Assembly: GCA_003254925.1 (NCBI GenBank) | Contig: QANZ01019100.1 | Span: 260,067 to 324,066 of the forward strand | Source of the DNA: Chamaecrista fasciculata | Taxonomy: Eukaryota; Streptophyta; Magnoliopsida; Fabales; Fabaceae | Reading direction: 5' to 3' | Length of the DNA: 64,000 nucleotides | Shown: positions 1 to 11,326 of the stretch, in pieces | How positions within the stretch are numbered: position 1 is the first letter of the stretch | Layout of the letters: each line of letters opens with the position of its first letter | Translations under genes and position numbers: made by a program | The notes under the pieces: model-generated | Seen by the model: only the letters and a program-made list of their open reading frames with translations | Told to the model about the DNA's origin: nothing | Databases searched by the model: none

Positions 1-252
1 TGACAGGTTGGCCCTGAACACCCCTACAAATATGGGTGAAGTAGATTTAACGGCAGATAATGAATGAAAATGATATTGGGACCAACAGTGAGACGTTTTC
101 AAAAGTTATGAGACCAAAATTGCACAAAAAAAGTTATGAGACCAACGGTGAGACGTTTTCAAAAATTATGAGACTAAAATTGCAACAAAAAAAATTATGG
201 GACCAAATTGAGAAATTTTCCAAAATTATGGAACCAAAAGTGTACTTTAGCC
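1..252. mobile_element. Arm of a Mutator-like foldback element (partial)
   Basis: Repeats of a 'gaccaaaattgcacaaaaaa' type unit alternate with 'gtgagacgttttcaaaa' units and end in CCAAAAGTGTACTTTAGCC at 252. This matches the right terminus of the complete 800 bp foldback at 18646-19445. The other arm lies left of the window. The short reading frames over it are repeat translations, not genes. The superfamily is assigned by similarity to the complete copy. Confidence 0.6.
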
Positions 253-299
253 TTTAAGTAAATATGGGAAGTGTGTGTGTATTGGTGGGTGTTTTGAAT

Positions 300-2087
300 A
301 GAATAGAGCAGAGCAAAACGTGAGCCATGAAAATATTCGTCTCGATATAGTAAAGGCCCTACCCTTCCTCGAGTCTCGTCTCTACCATCCAATTCTCTGA
401 AAGTGAAGCTCGCTTTTCGTGCAGAAACTCCGATACAGATTCTCCCACTCAATCTCCCTTCTCTGCTTCTTCTTCTTTTGTCTCCGATCTCGCCTCCTTC
501 TCTATAATTTTACTCATATCTTTCTCACCCTCCATAGCCTCATTCTCAACTCGCTCTTTCTCTCATTGCTTTCTTCAGAATCTACTGCTAACTGGTAAGT
601 GAGTTTTTTATTTCCATACTGTTTCTTTTGTTCCGCATAATTTATGCAACAGTCTCTCTTTTGTCTCTTCATGCTTCGATCATCCTTTCATTTTTTCTAT
701 ATCGAATGGTTTTGTTGTTGTTTATTTGTTTAGAAATTCTCCAGAAATATGTTGGCCTTTTAGAATTCGTGCCTTTTCTGCCTTCCGTTTGTATCGACGC
801 TTTCGACTAGTGTTCAGAATGGAAAACAAATTTTTTTTTTTTTTTTGGGGGTGGGGGTTAAGTTTATTCTACGTAGAAGTTCCTGTTTAGGTGAAACTTG
901 AATGGATTATTGAATAAGTACTGTTTTACAAAGTGTGGATTTACTATGACCATGGTCTACCGAGTCAGTTGTTGCTGTCACTGAAACTCTCAGAGAAAAG
1001 GAATGGAAGCGAGCTAACTAGCCATTTAAGTATGATATACATAGTGCTGTTTTTCGAGAATATAATATTATCCATCTTATTTGGCTTTACTACTCACTGA
1101 GAGAACTATTGGGTAGTTGATAATTAAACCAGTTGTATCTGTATATTTTTGGGAGAAGGGATAATCTAAAGAAAATCCTGGAGTTATATTCTCCTTAATG
1201 CCATATGAGATGAAGAAACTATTATGTAATTGTCATCTGTAAATCAAAGCTGTTGTTCGCCCCCCCACCCTCCTTCCATCATCATCCTCTGTCTCTGTCA
1301 TTGGTGCTGCAACCGTTTTCTTTTCTTCTGCTTCTCCATTTCACAATCTCTGAAATGAGTTTTCTCCAACAAGGGATGAATTATGTTGTATGATTGAAAA
1401 ATATATTTTTTTTGTTAATTTATTATGTGATTCCCCTATACCTCAAAAAAGGTCATGCACTAATAAGGGGAATAAAGAGTCCATAGCATCTCTGTGTAGA
1501 TTCTTGTACTCTAATGTTCTGGAGGCTTGCTGTAGGTAGAAGATAAAACAATCATAACGAATGAGTTAACGTACAGCTGTAGTGTGAGTATCAGTGGAGT
1601 CTTGCTTTATTATGTAGATAATGGCACGCTGCTTATGGAATACATAATTGTTTAAGCAGTATTGTATATTATAAAACAGCATTTTTAGGCTGCATTTTTC
1701 TTCATATATGGGATAAGATGGGGAAGAGTCTGGAAGACTAATACTGGTAAGCTTGCAATTTTGCTAGAAATTAAGTTTTAGTTCAAGTTGCTACCTTTTC
1801 TCTGTGTAATCTCTTAAACTCACCCTACTGTACAAGTTAACTTCATCCTTAAAAACCAATAGTCTGATGTGGGCTGTAAAATTTACTGAATGCACACAAG
1901 GTTTGAGCATTACACAAATATATGAATTATGCTCTTCCATCATGTGTATGATAAAATGGCTGATCTTTTAGTTAATTGGAATGAATTTGACATTGTTGAA
2001 TAATATTTGACTGATCTTTGTAAATTCTTAATTTACTTGTATATACAAATGACATTGTTAGTTTTGATAATAGGTTTCTTGCAACAG
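300..2087 (+). other. PP2C40 5' leader: untranslated exon and 1.5 kb leader intron
   Basis: A CT-rich leader typical of plant 5' UTRs runs to a donor site CTG|GTAAGT after base 594. The acceptor is ttgcaacag before 2088, ten bases upstream of the PP2C ATG. This gives a leader intron of 595-2087, about 1.49 kb. I see no coding ORF in the intron. The transcription start near 300 is a guess from composition. cDNA would settle both ends. Confidence 0.55.
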
Positions 2088-2097
2088 GAAAAAAAGC

Positions 2098-4261
2098 ATG
2101 CTTAGTACCGAAGGAGATCTTAAAATAAGTTTTGGCTATCACTGCAATAATGATGGAGTTACCTCTTCTGATGTCAGCAATAGCTTTAATATCCTGCCTA
2201 AAGTCCGTAGGACAAGTAGTTTCTCTTGCTTGTCTGGTGCAGCCTTAAGCGCCAATGCTACATTAGCCAACACAAACATCTGTGATGGTGTAATAGGAGG
2301 AGAAATCCTTCCCAGCTGGGACTCCCCAAATACATTTCGTAAGGTAGCCTCTTCTTCAAGCCTTTCAAGGTTGGACATAGTGTCATCTTCTTTCCAGAGT
2401 TGTTTGTCAAACTTAAGTTGCAGTCCACCCACTCCAAGTGATATGCTTGAATATGACTCATGTGCATTAAAACCAACAAGTGGATCTTTCAAAAGTGAAG
2501 GTTTTCTCAATGCTTTGGAAGTGCAAGTAGCTGGAGGAGCTGCAGGTGAAGATAGAGTTCAAGCAGTTTGTTCTGAGGAAAATGGATGGCTCTTTTGTGC
2601 TATTTATGATGGCTTTAATGGAAGAGATGCTGCTGACTTTCTGGCTGGTACCCTGTTCGAGACCATTTCATCTTATTTTAATAAGTTGAATTCTGAACTG
2701 GATGAGTCCTTTCAATATATGTTGGATGATAGTCTTAATAATCAAGATGATCAATCTGTTACGAGACCGAGGACTAAGAGTAATCTATCTGCTGAGGCAG
2801 ACCCATCGTCTGAATCATTTTCATATCAAGTGCTTGATAGCCTCCAGCGTGCTCTTAGTCAGGTTGAGAATGATTTCTTGTACATGGTTGAGCAGGAAAT
2901 GGAGGATCGTCCAGATTTGGTTTCAATTGGATCTTGTGTTTTGCTTGTGCTTATTCAGGGGAATGAATTGTATACACTTAATCTCGGTGACAGCAGAGCA
3001 GTATTGGCAACAAGCACTAGTGAATTGAATGGGAATGAGAAACTCAAAGCTATCCAGCTTACAGATAGTCATACAGTTGAAAATGAAGCTGAAAGAGCTC
3101 GCCTGTTGGCTGATCATCCTGATGATCCTATGACCATTGTAGGAGGAAAAGTAAAAGGAAAACTAAAGGTTACTCGTGCCTTTGGTGTTGGTTACTTGAA
3201 AAAGGTTGGTATTCGTTTAATTATCTTTTTAGCCAGGATGTTTCTACAAATTTTAGACTAGTTTTATTCAAAAGAGAAGCCCCCTTTTTTTCAACAAAGA
3301 AATACATACAGGCAACCAGGGGTGATTCAAGGAGTGAAAATGTTAGTCATTCTGAGTTTCAAACTTGCTGCTTTGTAAATCCGTTTGTTGCAAAAATCAA
3401 GTATTCTACCCTAGCACAGAAACACTTTGGTTTTACTTCTGTTTATTCATATGCAGAAAATTCTAAATGATGCCTTGATGGGAATCCTTCGAGTTCGTGA
3501 TCTTAAAAGCCCTCCATATATTTCCACTGAACCATCTCTGAGTGTGCAGAAGATCTCAAATTCTGACCGTTTTGTCATAGTGGCAAGTGATGGTTTATTT
3601 GACTTCTTCAGTAACGACGAGGCAGTGATGCTTGTAAAGTCTTATATTTTGAGCAATCCGTTTGGTGATCCAGCCAAGTTTCTCATTGAGCAGCTTGTAT
3701 CAAGAGCAGCTGATTCTGCAGGTCACTTTTTTAAACCCGCTGTTATACTAAGCTTAATTTTACGTCCTAGAAATAGAAACTGGTTCTTTTTGGGTTAGAA
3801 TTGCAAGGGGTTTCATAATTCTGGCCCTCAACATTTGGGGCACAAATGATTTTGGTCCTTTAACTATCAGTTCCAACAACATTTTATCATAGCAATAATT
3901 CACAAAGCAAAGATTATGTTCAAATATGCTGAGCCGCATGTTCCTGAGTAAGCATGCGACTTCATCATCTTTGCATTTTAAAATGAGTGCCTAATAATTA
4001 TTAGTAACGCGAGGGACTGAATGCTTTCAAATAAGAAAGTTGAGGGACTAGAATCGTTTTACCCTATTAGTTGGGGACCAAACTGGTCAAAATAATGATC
4101 TGTTTGCTAAGTGAGTAAGTGATGTTGATGCAGGTTTCAGCAAGGAAGAATTGATGAATATTCCTGCAGGAAGAAGGAGGAAGTACCATGACGATGTTAC
4201 CGTAATGGTGATCATGCTTGGGATGAATCAGCGTACTACAAAGGCATCCACTTGCATCTAA
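2098..4261 (+). CDS. PP2C40: Protein phosphatase 2C 40-like, three coding exons
   Basis: Metal-dependent Ser/Thr phosphatase of the plant POLTERGEIST/PP2C40 group. Coding exons are 2098-3204, 3457-3721 and 4134-4261, joined at AAAG|GTTGGT, tatgcag|AAA, GCAG|GTCACT and gatgcag|GTT. They give 499 residues; I recall Arabidopsis PP2C40 as about 493. Visible PP2C motifs in order: AGEDRVQAV, IYDG (Asp171-Gly172), GSCVLL, LNLGDSRAVLA, KLKVTRAFGVGYLKK, VASDGLFDFFSNDEAV and YHDDVTVMV. The metal-binding aspartates are therefore present and the enzyme should be active. The Ser-rich N-terminus containing SFSCLSGAALSANATLANTN is diagnostic of this orthologue group. The ATG chosen is the first after the leader intron. 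The second intron (3722-4133) holds decayed 'ggaccaaa' repeat sequence. A polyadenylation-like aataaa lies near 4417. Confidence 0.9.
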
Positions 4262-4509
4262 GTTCGTTTGTGCAGTGAATTTCCTTGATCCAAGTAAGGA
4301 TTTCCTAGGTTTTACAGTCAGATATTTGGGGGTTTGGATATTCAAAAGATTGGGAAGTTTATATTGTAAATTCTAGTGGGAGATAGAAATCATTGATCTG
4401 AAACTCTAGTTCAAGAAATAAATGGGGACCACTGATTACGTGATGGGTTCTGCATGTTGTGTTCTTCTCTTAGCAAGATTTATCATGTAAATTTTATTAA
4501 GAACAAAAA

Positions 4510-5127
4510 AGAATTACAAATTTACAATGGTAAATTCACTGTATAAATGCTATGTTAGAATCGTTAGATCTTTTGGTATATGAACAAATGTTGCCGTAGT
4601 TTTTAGTTTTCAACATTTTGTTTGAGCACTCAGGAGATATAGAATTGCCTTTGACTTTTTTTCTCATGTTTTACAGTTCAGTCCACTGATCTGGATATTC
4701 TCTTAATGTCAATGACAATCATTTGCAGCATGATAGAATCATTGTTGGATGTTCTCCTTCGGAATAAATAATTCAAGCTTCGATTGAGATAACTTATAAC
4801 TAGTATATTACAGAAAATTTGATTACATTATAGAATGACAGAAATTATTTTAAACAAAAATCACAATTTAGATGAAAAAAAACTAATCAATCAGTTTTAA
4901 ACTTTTACTCAACTTTTTGTTCATCTAGCTAGTACGTATTCAAAAAATTGTTTGAATTAATGTCAAATAGCTTTGCAATTTGGTCTATATAAAATAAATG
5001 TTTATAATTTGTTTCTTATAATCTCGATGAATTCCATTTAGTTGTTATTATTAAAATTTTGTTATTGTTGTTAAATTTTGCTGATATACCTAATTAATAA
5101 TTGTCTATGTTACATTGTTATTGTATG
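4510..5127. other. AT-rich intergenic DNA, nothing recognised
   Basis: This lies downstream of the phosphatase 3' UTR. It is very AT-rich, has no ORF of note and shows no terminal repeats that I can pair. The duplicated block described at 5128 begins at its right edge. Confidence 0.5.
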
Positions 5128-5375
5128 TTGATATAACTAATTATGTATAGCTTATCTCGTTACACGTTAGCTTTTTGTCTTGAAAATAAATTAATAATTT
5201 CAGCTTCCTCAACAACGGAATTTCAATAAGATAAGTATTCAGCAAATACTAGTTTAAATTTAAATTTCAATCTCCTAATTTATTTTTGAACTTTCCGGGT
5301 CCAATCTTACTAAATTTTAAAATTTAAATTTAAGTTTCCTTTTTCTTTCACTCACAAATAGTCAAATACTGAACT

Positions 5376-6038
5376 TAGGGGTAAGCATCTTAACCTGCGA
5401 GCCCGCGAACTTAAAAAAATCAACTCAATTTGTAGTTATAGGCTGGGTTTAAAATTCTCAACCCGTACACTTGTGGGTTGGTTTGCGTGCTGGAGGTTTA
5501 TGAACCCAACCCAACCCATGAACCTGCAAATATATATAATATATATTTTTATAATTAATTACTAATATATATATAATATATTATAGAGTAAACTAATAAT
5601 TTGGTTCTTGAAAGATCACTGAGCTAACAACTCGATCTCTGAAAGATTGAAATATATAATTTAGTCCCTAAAAGATTAAAATGGTATACTAATTAGTCCT
5701 TTTTATGGACTAAATAATATACCATTTTAATTTTTGAGAGACTAAAAAATATACCATTTTGATCTTTCAGGGACTAAATTGTATATTTCAACCTTTCAGT
5801 GATCAAATTGTTAGTTTACTTTATATTATATATGATGCACTTTGCCAAAAAAGTTGAAAAATAATATGCTATTTTGTTGGTAAAAAAAAATATTCAACCC
5901 AACCCAACCCGCAGTTTTGCGGGTTGGGTTGGTTCGGGTTGAATTTTAAAAAATGCAAAATTCATCCCGCAAATTGATGTGCGAATTGGCCTGAAATTTT
6001 CCTTTAGCTTGCCTCAATTCAGCTCGCACTCACCCCTA
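5376..6038. mobile_element. Non-autonomous hAT-like element
   Basis: The ends are TAGGGGTAAGCA and GCACTCACCCCTA. Subterminal clusters of 'aacccaaccc' and 'gggttgggtt' repeats fill both sides. It is flanked by an 8 bp target duplication, actgaact on the left (5368-5375) and actaaact on the right (6039-6046), matching at 7 of 8 bases. The paralogous block at about 8540 carries the uninterrupted site. It has no transposase. A second copy of the family is at 18429-19928, with a perfect 8 bp duplication. Confidence 0.8.
5586..5821. mobile_element. 236 bp foldback MITE nested in the hAT-like element
   Basis: The ends GAGTAAACTAA and TTAGTTTACTT face each other, and the whole element is a long imperfect palindrome built of 'ggactaaat.gtata' units. 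Flanks tatattata at 5577-5585 and 5822-5830 are identical 9-mers, which suggests Mutator-like insertion. The flanking DNA is AT-rich, so a chance match is possible. A related copy lies at 12752-13014. Confidence 0.65.
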
Positions 6039-6139
6039 ACTAAACTTGTTGTAATATTTATATAAATAATTAAAAAAAGATAATAATGTTTGACTGTCTT
6101 ATTACTTCTTTTTTTAACAACCCTAGGGTATGATACAAC

Positions 6140-6187
6140 AAATACTAGTTTGAAAATCCTACCCAAAAAAAAATACTAGTTTGAAAA
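6140..6187 (+). mobile_element. Micro poly(A) insertion with 17 bp target duplication
   Basis: The 17-mer 'aaatactagtttgaaaa' occurs at 6140-6156 and again at 6171-6187. It flanks a 14 nt insert, tcctacccaaaaaa. The paralogous block (near 8645) has a single copy of the 17-mer and no insert. The pattern fits target-primed insertion of a tiny 3' end ending in A's. Confidence 0.65.
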
Positions 6188-6597
6188 ATAATAAAAGATG
6201 CTAATTCCTTCCTTCTAAATCCATATCGAATTTCAACATTCGTTTTCAAATTAAGTTTGCCCTACGTATCGTTAAGACTTAAGACAGGGCTTTCTGTAGA
6301 TAACGAAAAAGTTTGCCCTACGTATCGTTAAAACTCTTATTTACCAATATATATTTAATATCATCAATCAATCATGATTGATTTGATTTGATGATAAATT
6401 GATAATCAAGATATTTATGATAACACAGAGTATGCCTAATTAGAATTTGTCATGAAAAATACATAGAGTAAAATAGTTTTTTGACCGTTAACTTTCTTGC
6501 TAAAAAAGTTTTGTTTTTTTTTTTTTGGGCCTAATAGTAATAAAACTTTCTTTTTCAATGATTCTAATATAAGAATTAATATGGTAATAAAAAAATC

Positions 6598-6606
6598 CTA
6601 TAAAAG
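6598..6606 (+). promoter_or_regulatory. Putative TATA box of the B3-domain gene
   Basis: CTATAAAAG lies about 100 bp upstream of the B3-domain ATG. This is a plausible spacing for a short 5' UTR in an AT-rich promoter. Confidence 0.5.
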
Positions 6607-6703
6607 ACGCACGAAAGTAAGGTTTCATTCAATTAAACATACTTACTTCCTTTTATAGAAAAAAAATACTTACTTTCTTCCTTGTTCAATTACCTTGTGA
6701 AGA

Positions 6704-7291
6704 ATGTCTGGGTTGTTGAGTTTGGAAGACTTCAAGGGTAATCCTATGATTAAGGATCCAAACCTGAGTTATTTTGATGCTTTGTTGGAGGTTGCAAGAA
6801 TTGCCTCTATCAAAGAGCAAGAAGCCACTATAATCAGCAAGAAGAGAAAGCGACAAGAAGAAACAAAAATAGTTAAATTGCCGAATGAGTTATGGAGACT
6901 GATAAGAAAAATGGGTGGGAGTGAAGTGAGTCTTTTGATAGAAAAAAAAGTTTATAGCACAGATGTGAGTCCACAACACAATCGGCTTTCTCTTCCATTG
7001 AATCAGATGAAGAATATGGATTTCTTGCGTGAGGAGGAAGAAAACATCTTGTTGGGGAACAAGAAGAAGAAGAGTCAAGGGCTTGAGATAGTGTTGGTGG
7101 AACCTTCTATGGAGAAGACAAAAATAGTGTTGGCGAAATGGGATATTGGGAAAACTAGTAGCTATGTACTGAGATCATCATGGATGAAAGTGGTCGCTGC
7201 CAATGGCATAGAAAAGGATGATATTCTACAACTTTGGTCATTCAGGGACATTCACCAACAACTCTGCATCATCCTCCTTAAACTTACTTAG
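6704..7291 (+). CDS. B3/DUF313-type DNA-binding protein
   Basis: Single-exon gene of 195 residues resembling the plant B3 subgroup formerly called DUF313 (At2g31720-like). These are nuclear proteins presumed to bind DNA. The N-terminal part is Lys/Arg-rich (SKKRKRQEE, residues 45-53), a possible nuclear signal. The B3-like domain spans about residues 70-190, with landmarks KKVYSTDVSPQHNRLSLPL, a FLREEEE segment, KWDIGKTSSYVLRSSWMKVV, and a terminal stretch (WSFRDIHQQLCIILL) matching the last B3 strands. The protein has a normal length for this subgroup. The start is the first ATG after the TATA box and gives the conserved frame. It sits between the two copies of a duplicated intergenic block. 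Targets are unknown. Confidence 0.75.
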   Translation: MSGLLSLEDFKGNPMIKDPNLSYFDALLEVARIASIKEQEATIISKKRKRQEETKIVKLPNELWRLIRKMGGSEVSLLIEKKVYSTDVSPQHNRLSLPLNQMKNMDFLREEEENILLGNKKKKSQGLEIVLVEPSMEKTKIVLAKWDIGKTSSYVLRSSWMKVVAANGIEKDDILQLWSFRDIHQQLCIILLKLT

Positions 7292-7488
7292 CTTTCATAT
7301 ATTTTTAAAAAATCAGTGATTTCTCTTTTGGGTGATGTGGATTATTAGATTTCTGGGTTTTAAGAGATTCGGGTGCAAAAGTAGTGATTTCTGTTTTGGG
7401 TGAGATGTGCCTCTCCATTCACGTTGTAATGAGACATGAAGTATATTATATATGATGATTTGGAATAATGGGCTTGAAGTGATATTGT

Positions 7489-8934
7489 GTTGATATAGCT
7501 AATTATATCTAGCTTATCTTGTTACTCATCATTACTGGTTAGCCTTTTGTCTTGAAAATAAATTAATAATTTCAGCTTCCTCAACGATGGAATTTCAATA
7601 AGATAAGTATTCAGCAAATACCAGTTTAAAAATTTAAATTTCAATCTTCTAAGGATGTGTTTGATACACTGTCATCTCAGATATCGTGGTAAATCAGATG
7701 TCGTGGTATATGATACCATAGTATAAGATATCTAATATTTATAATACCAACGTTTGTTATGACAATAGTAGATATCCGATATGTAAGATACTTATATTTG
7801 GTACTCTCTTGTTTCCCTAAACCCTATCACATCAATCTTCTTTAAATTTTCATATTTACCCTTATTAACATCTTAAAAACTTGTATTAATATTTTCAAAA
7901 TAAATATATAAATAATTATACGAAATAATGTATTCATTTATATTTCTATACTAAAAAATATTATTTTATAATACTGATAAATAATTAATTATAATAATAT
8001 ACTAAAGAGTAATTTTAATATAAAAATTGTCTAAATAAAACAAGAGTAATTTGACCTAAGGACTAAATTATTAACAATTGAAATAATTCAGGGAATGAGT
8101 CATATATTTTGATTATTCATTAATAAATTAGTTGACTCGTTATAAATTTAGGAATCAAATAGTAAGTTTTATTTAAAAAAAAATAAATCAACAAAAAAGG
8201 GTAAAATTGAAATTTTAATTGAAAAATGCATTTGCAAATCCTGTCATTTGAGATGACATAATTTTTGTGTTGTCATCAGATGACACCATTTTTGTTGTCA
8301 TCTAATGATGACAGAGTGTTATCTTGGATGTTGACGTATGACGACATAATATGTTACCAAACACTAGACATCCAAGATACCATAGTATATAATATGGTGA
8401 GTATGAGATCACATCGTACCAAACGCACCCTAATTTATTTTTGAACTTTCCTGATCCAATCTCACTAAAAATTTAAAATTTAAAATTTAAATTTAAGTTA
8501 AAAAAATATTAAATTTTAGTTTCTTTTTTCTTTCACTCACAAATACTAGAACTTGTTATAATATTTATATAAATAATTAAAAAAAATATAATATTGTTTG
8601 ACTGTCTTATTACTCATTTATAACAATCCTAGGGTATGATACAACAAATACTAGTTTGAAAAAAAAATAAAAGATGCTAATTCCTTCTAAATCCATATCG
8701 AATTTCAACATTCGTTTTCAAATTAATTCAGGGCTTTCTGTAGAAAACGAAAAGGTTTACTTATCTTTTTGTGCACTCTTATTTACCAACAAATTATTAC
8801 TCCTATACGAAACAGGATAAACTAAGAGAATAATCAATAAATATATATATATATATATATATATTTAAGATCATCAATCAATCATGATTGATTGATTTGA
8901 TGATAATCAAGATATTTATGATAACACAGATTAT
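7489..8934. repeat. Segmental duplication, copy B
   Basis: This is the second copy of the 5128-6433 block, lying upstream of the F-box gene. It lacks copy A's hAT-like element and micro-insertion but has its own 778 bp insertion (7653-8430). An (AT)n tract lies near 8840-8863. The genes downstream of the two copies (B3 and F-box) are unrelated to each other. Confidence 0.8.
7653..8430. mobile_element. PIF/Harbinger-like non-autonomous element
   Basis: Terminal repeats GGATGTGTTTG and CAAACGCACCC are flanked by TAA on both sides (7650-7652 and 8431-8433). The TAA duplication and GG..GTTTG ends fit PIF/Harbinger (Tourist-type) elements. Copy A of the block shows the empty site 'ctcctaatttattt'. 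The interior is AT-rich with no transposase. Confidence 0.8.
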
Positions 8935-9084
8935 GACGATAAATTAGGAAAGTTCAAAAATAAAGAAAAAGAAATCCTAATTCTGATTTCCAACGACTTC
9001 AAATTAATTCAAAGTTAAATTGCTCTCTATCAAATAAGGAAAGTAAAAAACTATTAGGATACGGAAAACAAAACAAACCTTAGC

Positions 9085-9097
9085 TCTCTATATATAG
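9085..9097 (+). promoter_or_regulatory. Putative TATA box of the F-box gene
   Basis: CTCTATATATAGG lies about 60 bp upstream of the F-box ATG at 9155, so the 5' UTR would be short. Confidence 0.5.
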
Positions 9098-9154
9098 GTA
9101 TATCCTGGATTTCATAATTTGCATTCTCAGACTCGAAAGAAATTCATCAATCAA

Positions 9155-10051
9155 ATGAGTGGTTCAATAATGATGAAGAGAGCAAGAAACAACAACATCA
9201 AAAACAATCAAACGAGTGGTTCAAGAATGATGAAGAAAGCAAGAAACAACAACATCAAAAACAATCAAACGAGTGATTCAAGAGTGATGAAGACAGACAA
9301 CATCAACAACATTAATGGGAGACATTGTGAAATAACTATAGAAAGTCTTCCAAATGATTTATTGTTGGAGATTATAGCAAAGATTGCCTCTGATTCTTTG
9401 ATAGATCTCTTAAATCTCAAACTCTGTTCAAAAACTATTTCTGAAATCACACAAGACGATTACATATATCAACAAGTCTCTTTGGAGATATTTCCTTTCT
9501 TTCCTTGGTCTTCCATCACCCCCCAAGAATCTCACTTTTTGAAACGCTGTAGAGAATGTTGCAATTTAGACAGCTTATTCAGAGAAGGAATGGTTCAATA
9601 TTTCAGCGACATAGGATTCAAACTCGAAGGCCTTCAGACCTTACAAGTGGCTGCTCAAAAGGGTCACAACGAAGCAATGTATGTGATTGCTATGGTTCTT
9701 TTGTCTATAATATTGGGAAAGCAAGAAGAAGATGATACATTATTAGCAGAGCAGAAGAAGGATCATATATCACAAGTAATTGAATACTTACGTTTCTTGA
9801 GGAAGAACAAGTGCATTATGAAATGTAGGAACAGAATCCAAGATTGTATGCGAGAGATGTGGATCAATAATAGAGTGATTGTTGGAGAGAAGAAATTTTT
9901 GTGTAACTCTAAGACGTGCAAGGGATGGAGAATCAAAAAGGGAATGTGGGCGTTTTTGGATGATGAAGACGATGAAAATGATGCCAATATGTGTGAAAAT
10001 TGCAGATGGGATGATGAGCTTTTATTCTTCTATGACTTATTGAATGTCTAA
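9155..10051 (+). CDS. F-box protein of the At2g35280/At1g67623 group
   Basis: Single-exon gene of 298 residues, presumed substrate adaptor of an SCF ubiquitin ligase. The start is ATG 9155; the frame stays open upstream, but only from a TTG. Residues 2-39 are two tandem 19-residue repeats (57 bp units at 9158-9214 and 9215-9271), followed by a partial third; they are basic and Asn-rich. The F-box is at about residues 62-105 (ESLPNDLLLEIIAKIASD.. then LNLKLCSKTISEI). A Sel1/TPR-like segment follows (GLQTLQVAAQKGHNEAMYVIAM), as in this family. The C-terminus has two cysteine pairs (CNSKTC and CENC) that could bind zinc, near an acidic run (DDEDDEND). Family assignment rests on recall of the domain order. 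The substrate is unknown. Confidence 0.8.
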   Translation: MSGSIMMKRARNNNIKNNQTSGSRMMKKARNNNIKNNQTSDSRVMKTDNINNINGRHCEITIESLPNDLLLEIIAKIASDSLIDLLNLKLCSKTISEITQDDYIYQQVSLEIFPFFPWSSITPQESHFLKRCRECCNLDSLFREGMVQYFSDIGFKLEGLQTLQVAAQKGHNEAMYVIAMVLLSIILGKQEEDDTLLAEQKKDHISQVIEYLRFLRKNKCIMKCRNRIQDCMREMWINNRVIVGEKKFLCNSKTCKGWRIKKGMWAFLDDEDDENDANMCENCRWDDELLFFYDLLNV

Positions 10052-10384
10052 ATTAATTATCAATGTCATGTATTGATAGATATATAAATATATAGCAGCA
10101 TTCACTTTTGGTTTTCTCGTATTTATATTGACATACACGCTGATAAATCTTCAAATTAAAAATTCTTCGAGTTCGTCACGTTAATTACAAGCCCTCCATG
10201 TGTATTCTTATCATTATGGCTTCTGTCTTCTTTTTAACTTTTTTTTTTATTTAAAAATAGCAGATTTCACAACATTTACATTGTAGAATTCAATTGATTG
10301 AAACTTTTACTTTCAAAGTCTAATGGGTAATGAATTTTAATCAGAAGAGTTTTGCTGCAAGAAATTTAAATTTTTAAAAATAAG

Positions 10385-10927
10385 TGATAATAGGCCCAAT
10401 AATTAAGAGGCCCAATTGGCAGAAGATGCCCTTGGCCAAGCACGCCATAGGCCCACAGGGTAGGGCGAGAACGCCCTTAACCCCGCTAGGGCAAGGACGC
10501 CCATAACCATATAGGGCATGGGCGCCCACGGAGCATAAGGACGCGAGGAATAAGGAAACATTCCCTGAACCAATCAGGAACCAATCAAGGATCAACCAAG
10601 ATCCGCTGTCAATCAAGACAGATCCCCTAGAGATCCTTCCCATGGACTCTGCCTTGGCCATCAAGGCGCCCTACGCAAATAAGGAAATAGTGACTCACTT
10701 ATCCTTAATTAACAAAACAATATCTTCCTATATGAAATAGGAAAGATTATGATTCACCTCCCATATCACTGAAGATTTCTCTTCTACAATCAAGGAAGTT
10801 ACCTTAAACGGACTCTCCTCAATAAGCCTATAAATACAAGATGGTAACTCTATCCTGTGTTCATTATCTTGCAGGAAAATCTTGCAGTAAACCGGAAAAC
10901 GATCATCGACCAAATCCTAGTTCATCA
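10385..10927 (+). mobile_element. Probable solo LTR, 543 bp
   Basis: It starts TGATAATAGG, ends TTCATCA, and has near-duplicate flanks ataag and ataaa (4 of 5). A TATA motif CCTATAAATACA at about 10827 and a 'cttgcaggaaaat' region downstream are LTR-like. GC-rich 'gggcaaggacgccc' repeats fill the front half. No internal retrotransposon sequence adjoins it. The imperfect flank duplication lowers confidence. Confidence 0.5.
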
Positions 10928-11326
10928 ATAAATAAATCAGAAGAAAAATTTTAATTTCTTTATGAACTTTCACAAATTTTTATTTTGTTTTAAAACAATA
11001 GAAGAACTTAGAGAAGTAATTAACTAGCCAAATAGGCACGTCTTGCTTATTTTTCAAAATTGATAATAATTTGTTAGAGTTTCATATGTCTTAACAAAAA
11101 ATAAAACAAAATTCTACTTTTTGCTTGGCTTTAAATAAATTTGATGTTTTTTTTTTTTTTTTAAATTAAGGCATCTTGAAAAACAAAACAGCTGATGAAG
11201 AAATTATAGTTTTAACATCTTAATAGAGGAAAGTATAAGTTACCATAATTTCGACTCAGATTTAAGAGGGATCCAATGTTACATTTAAGATTGAATGCTG
11301 TATGTAAAGTTGTGAACAATAATCTA

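Larger units (their letters stand above)
5128..6433. repeat. Segmental duplication, copy A
   Basis: Near-identical stretches are shared with 7489-8934. These start at 'tgttgatata.ctaattat', continue through 'cagcttcctcaac' and 'tactagtttgaaaa', and end at 'tttatgataacacaga'. Copy A is interrupted by a hAT-like element (5376-6038) and a micro-insertion (6157-6170), both absent from copy B. The block lies upstream of the B3 gene and extends to its proximal promoter. Confidence 0.8.

Noticed and set aside
2139-2510. Long minus-strand frame opposite the PP2C exon
   Set aside because: Shadow of the conserved phosphatase coding sequence.
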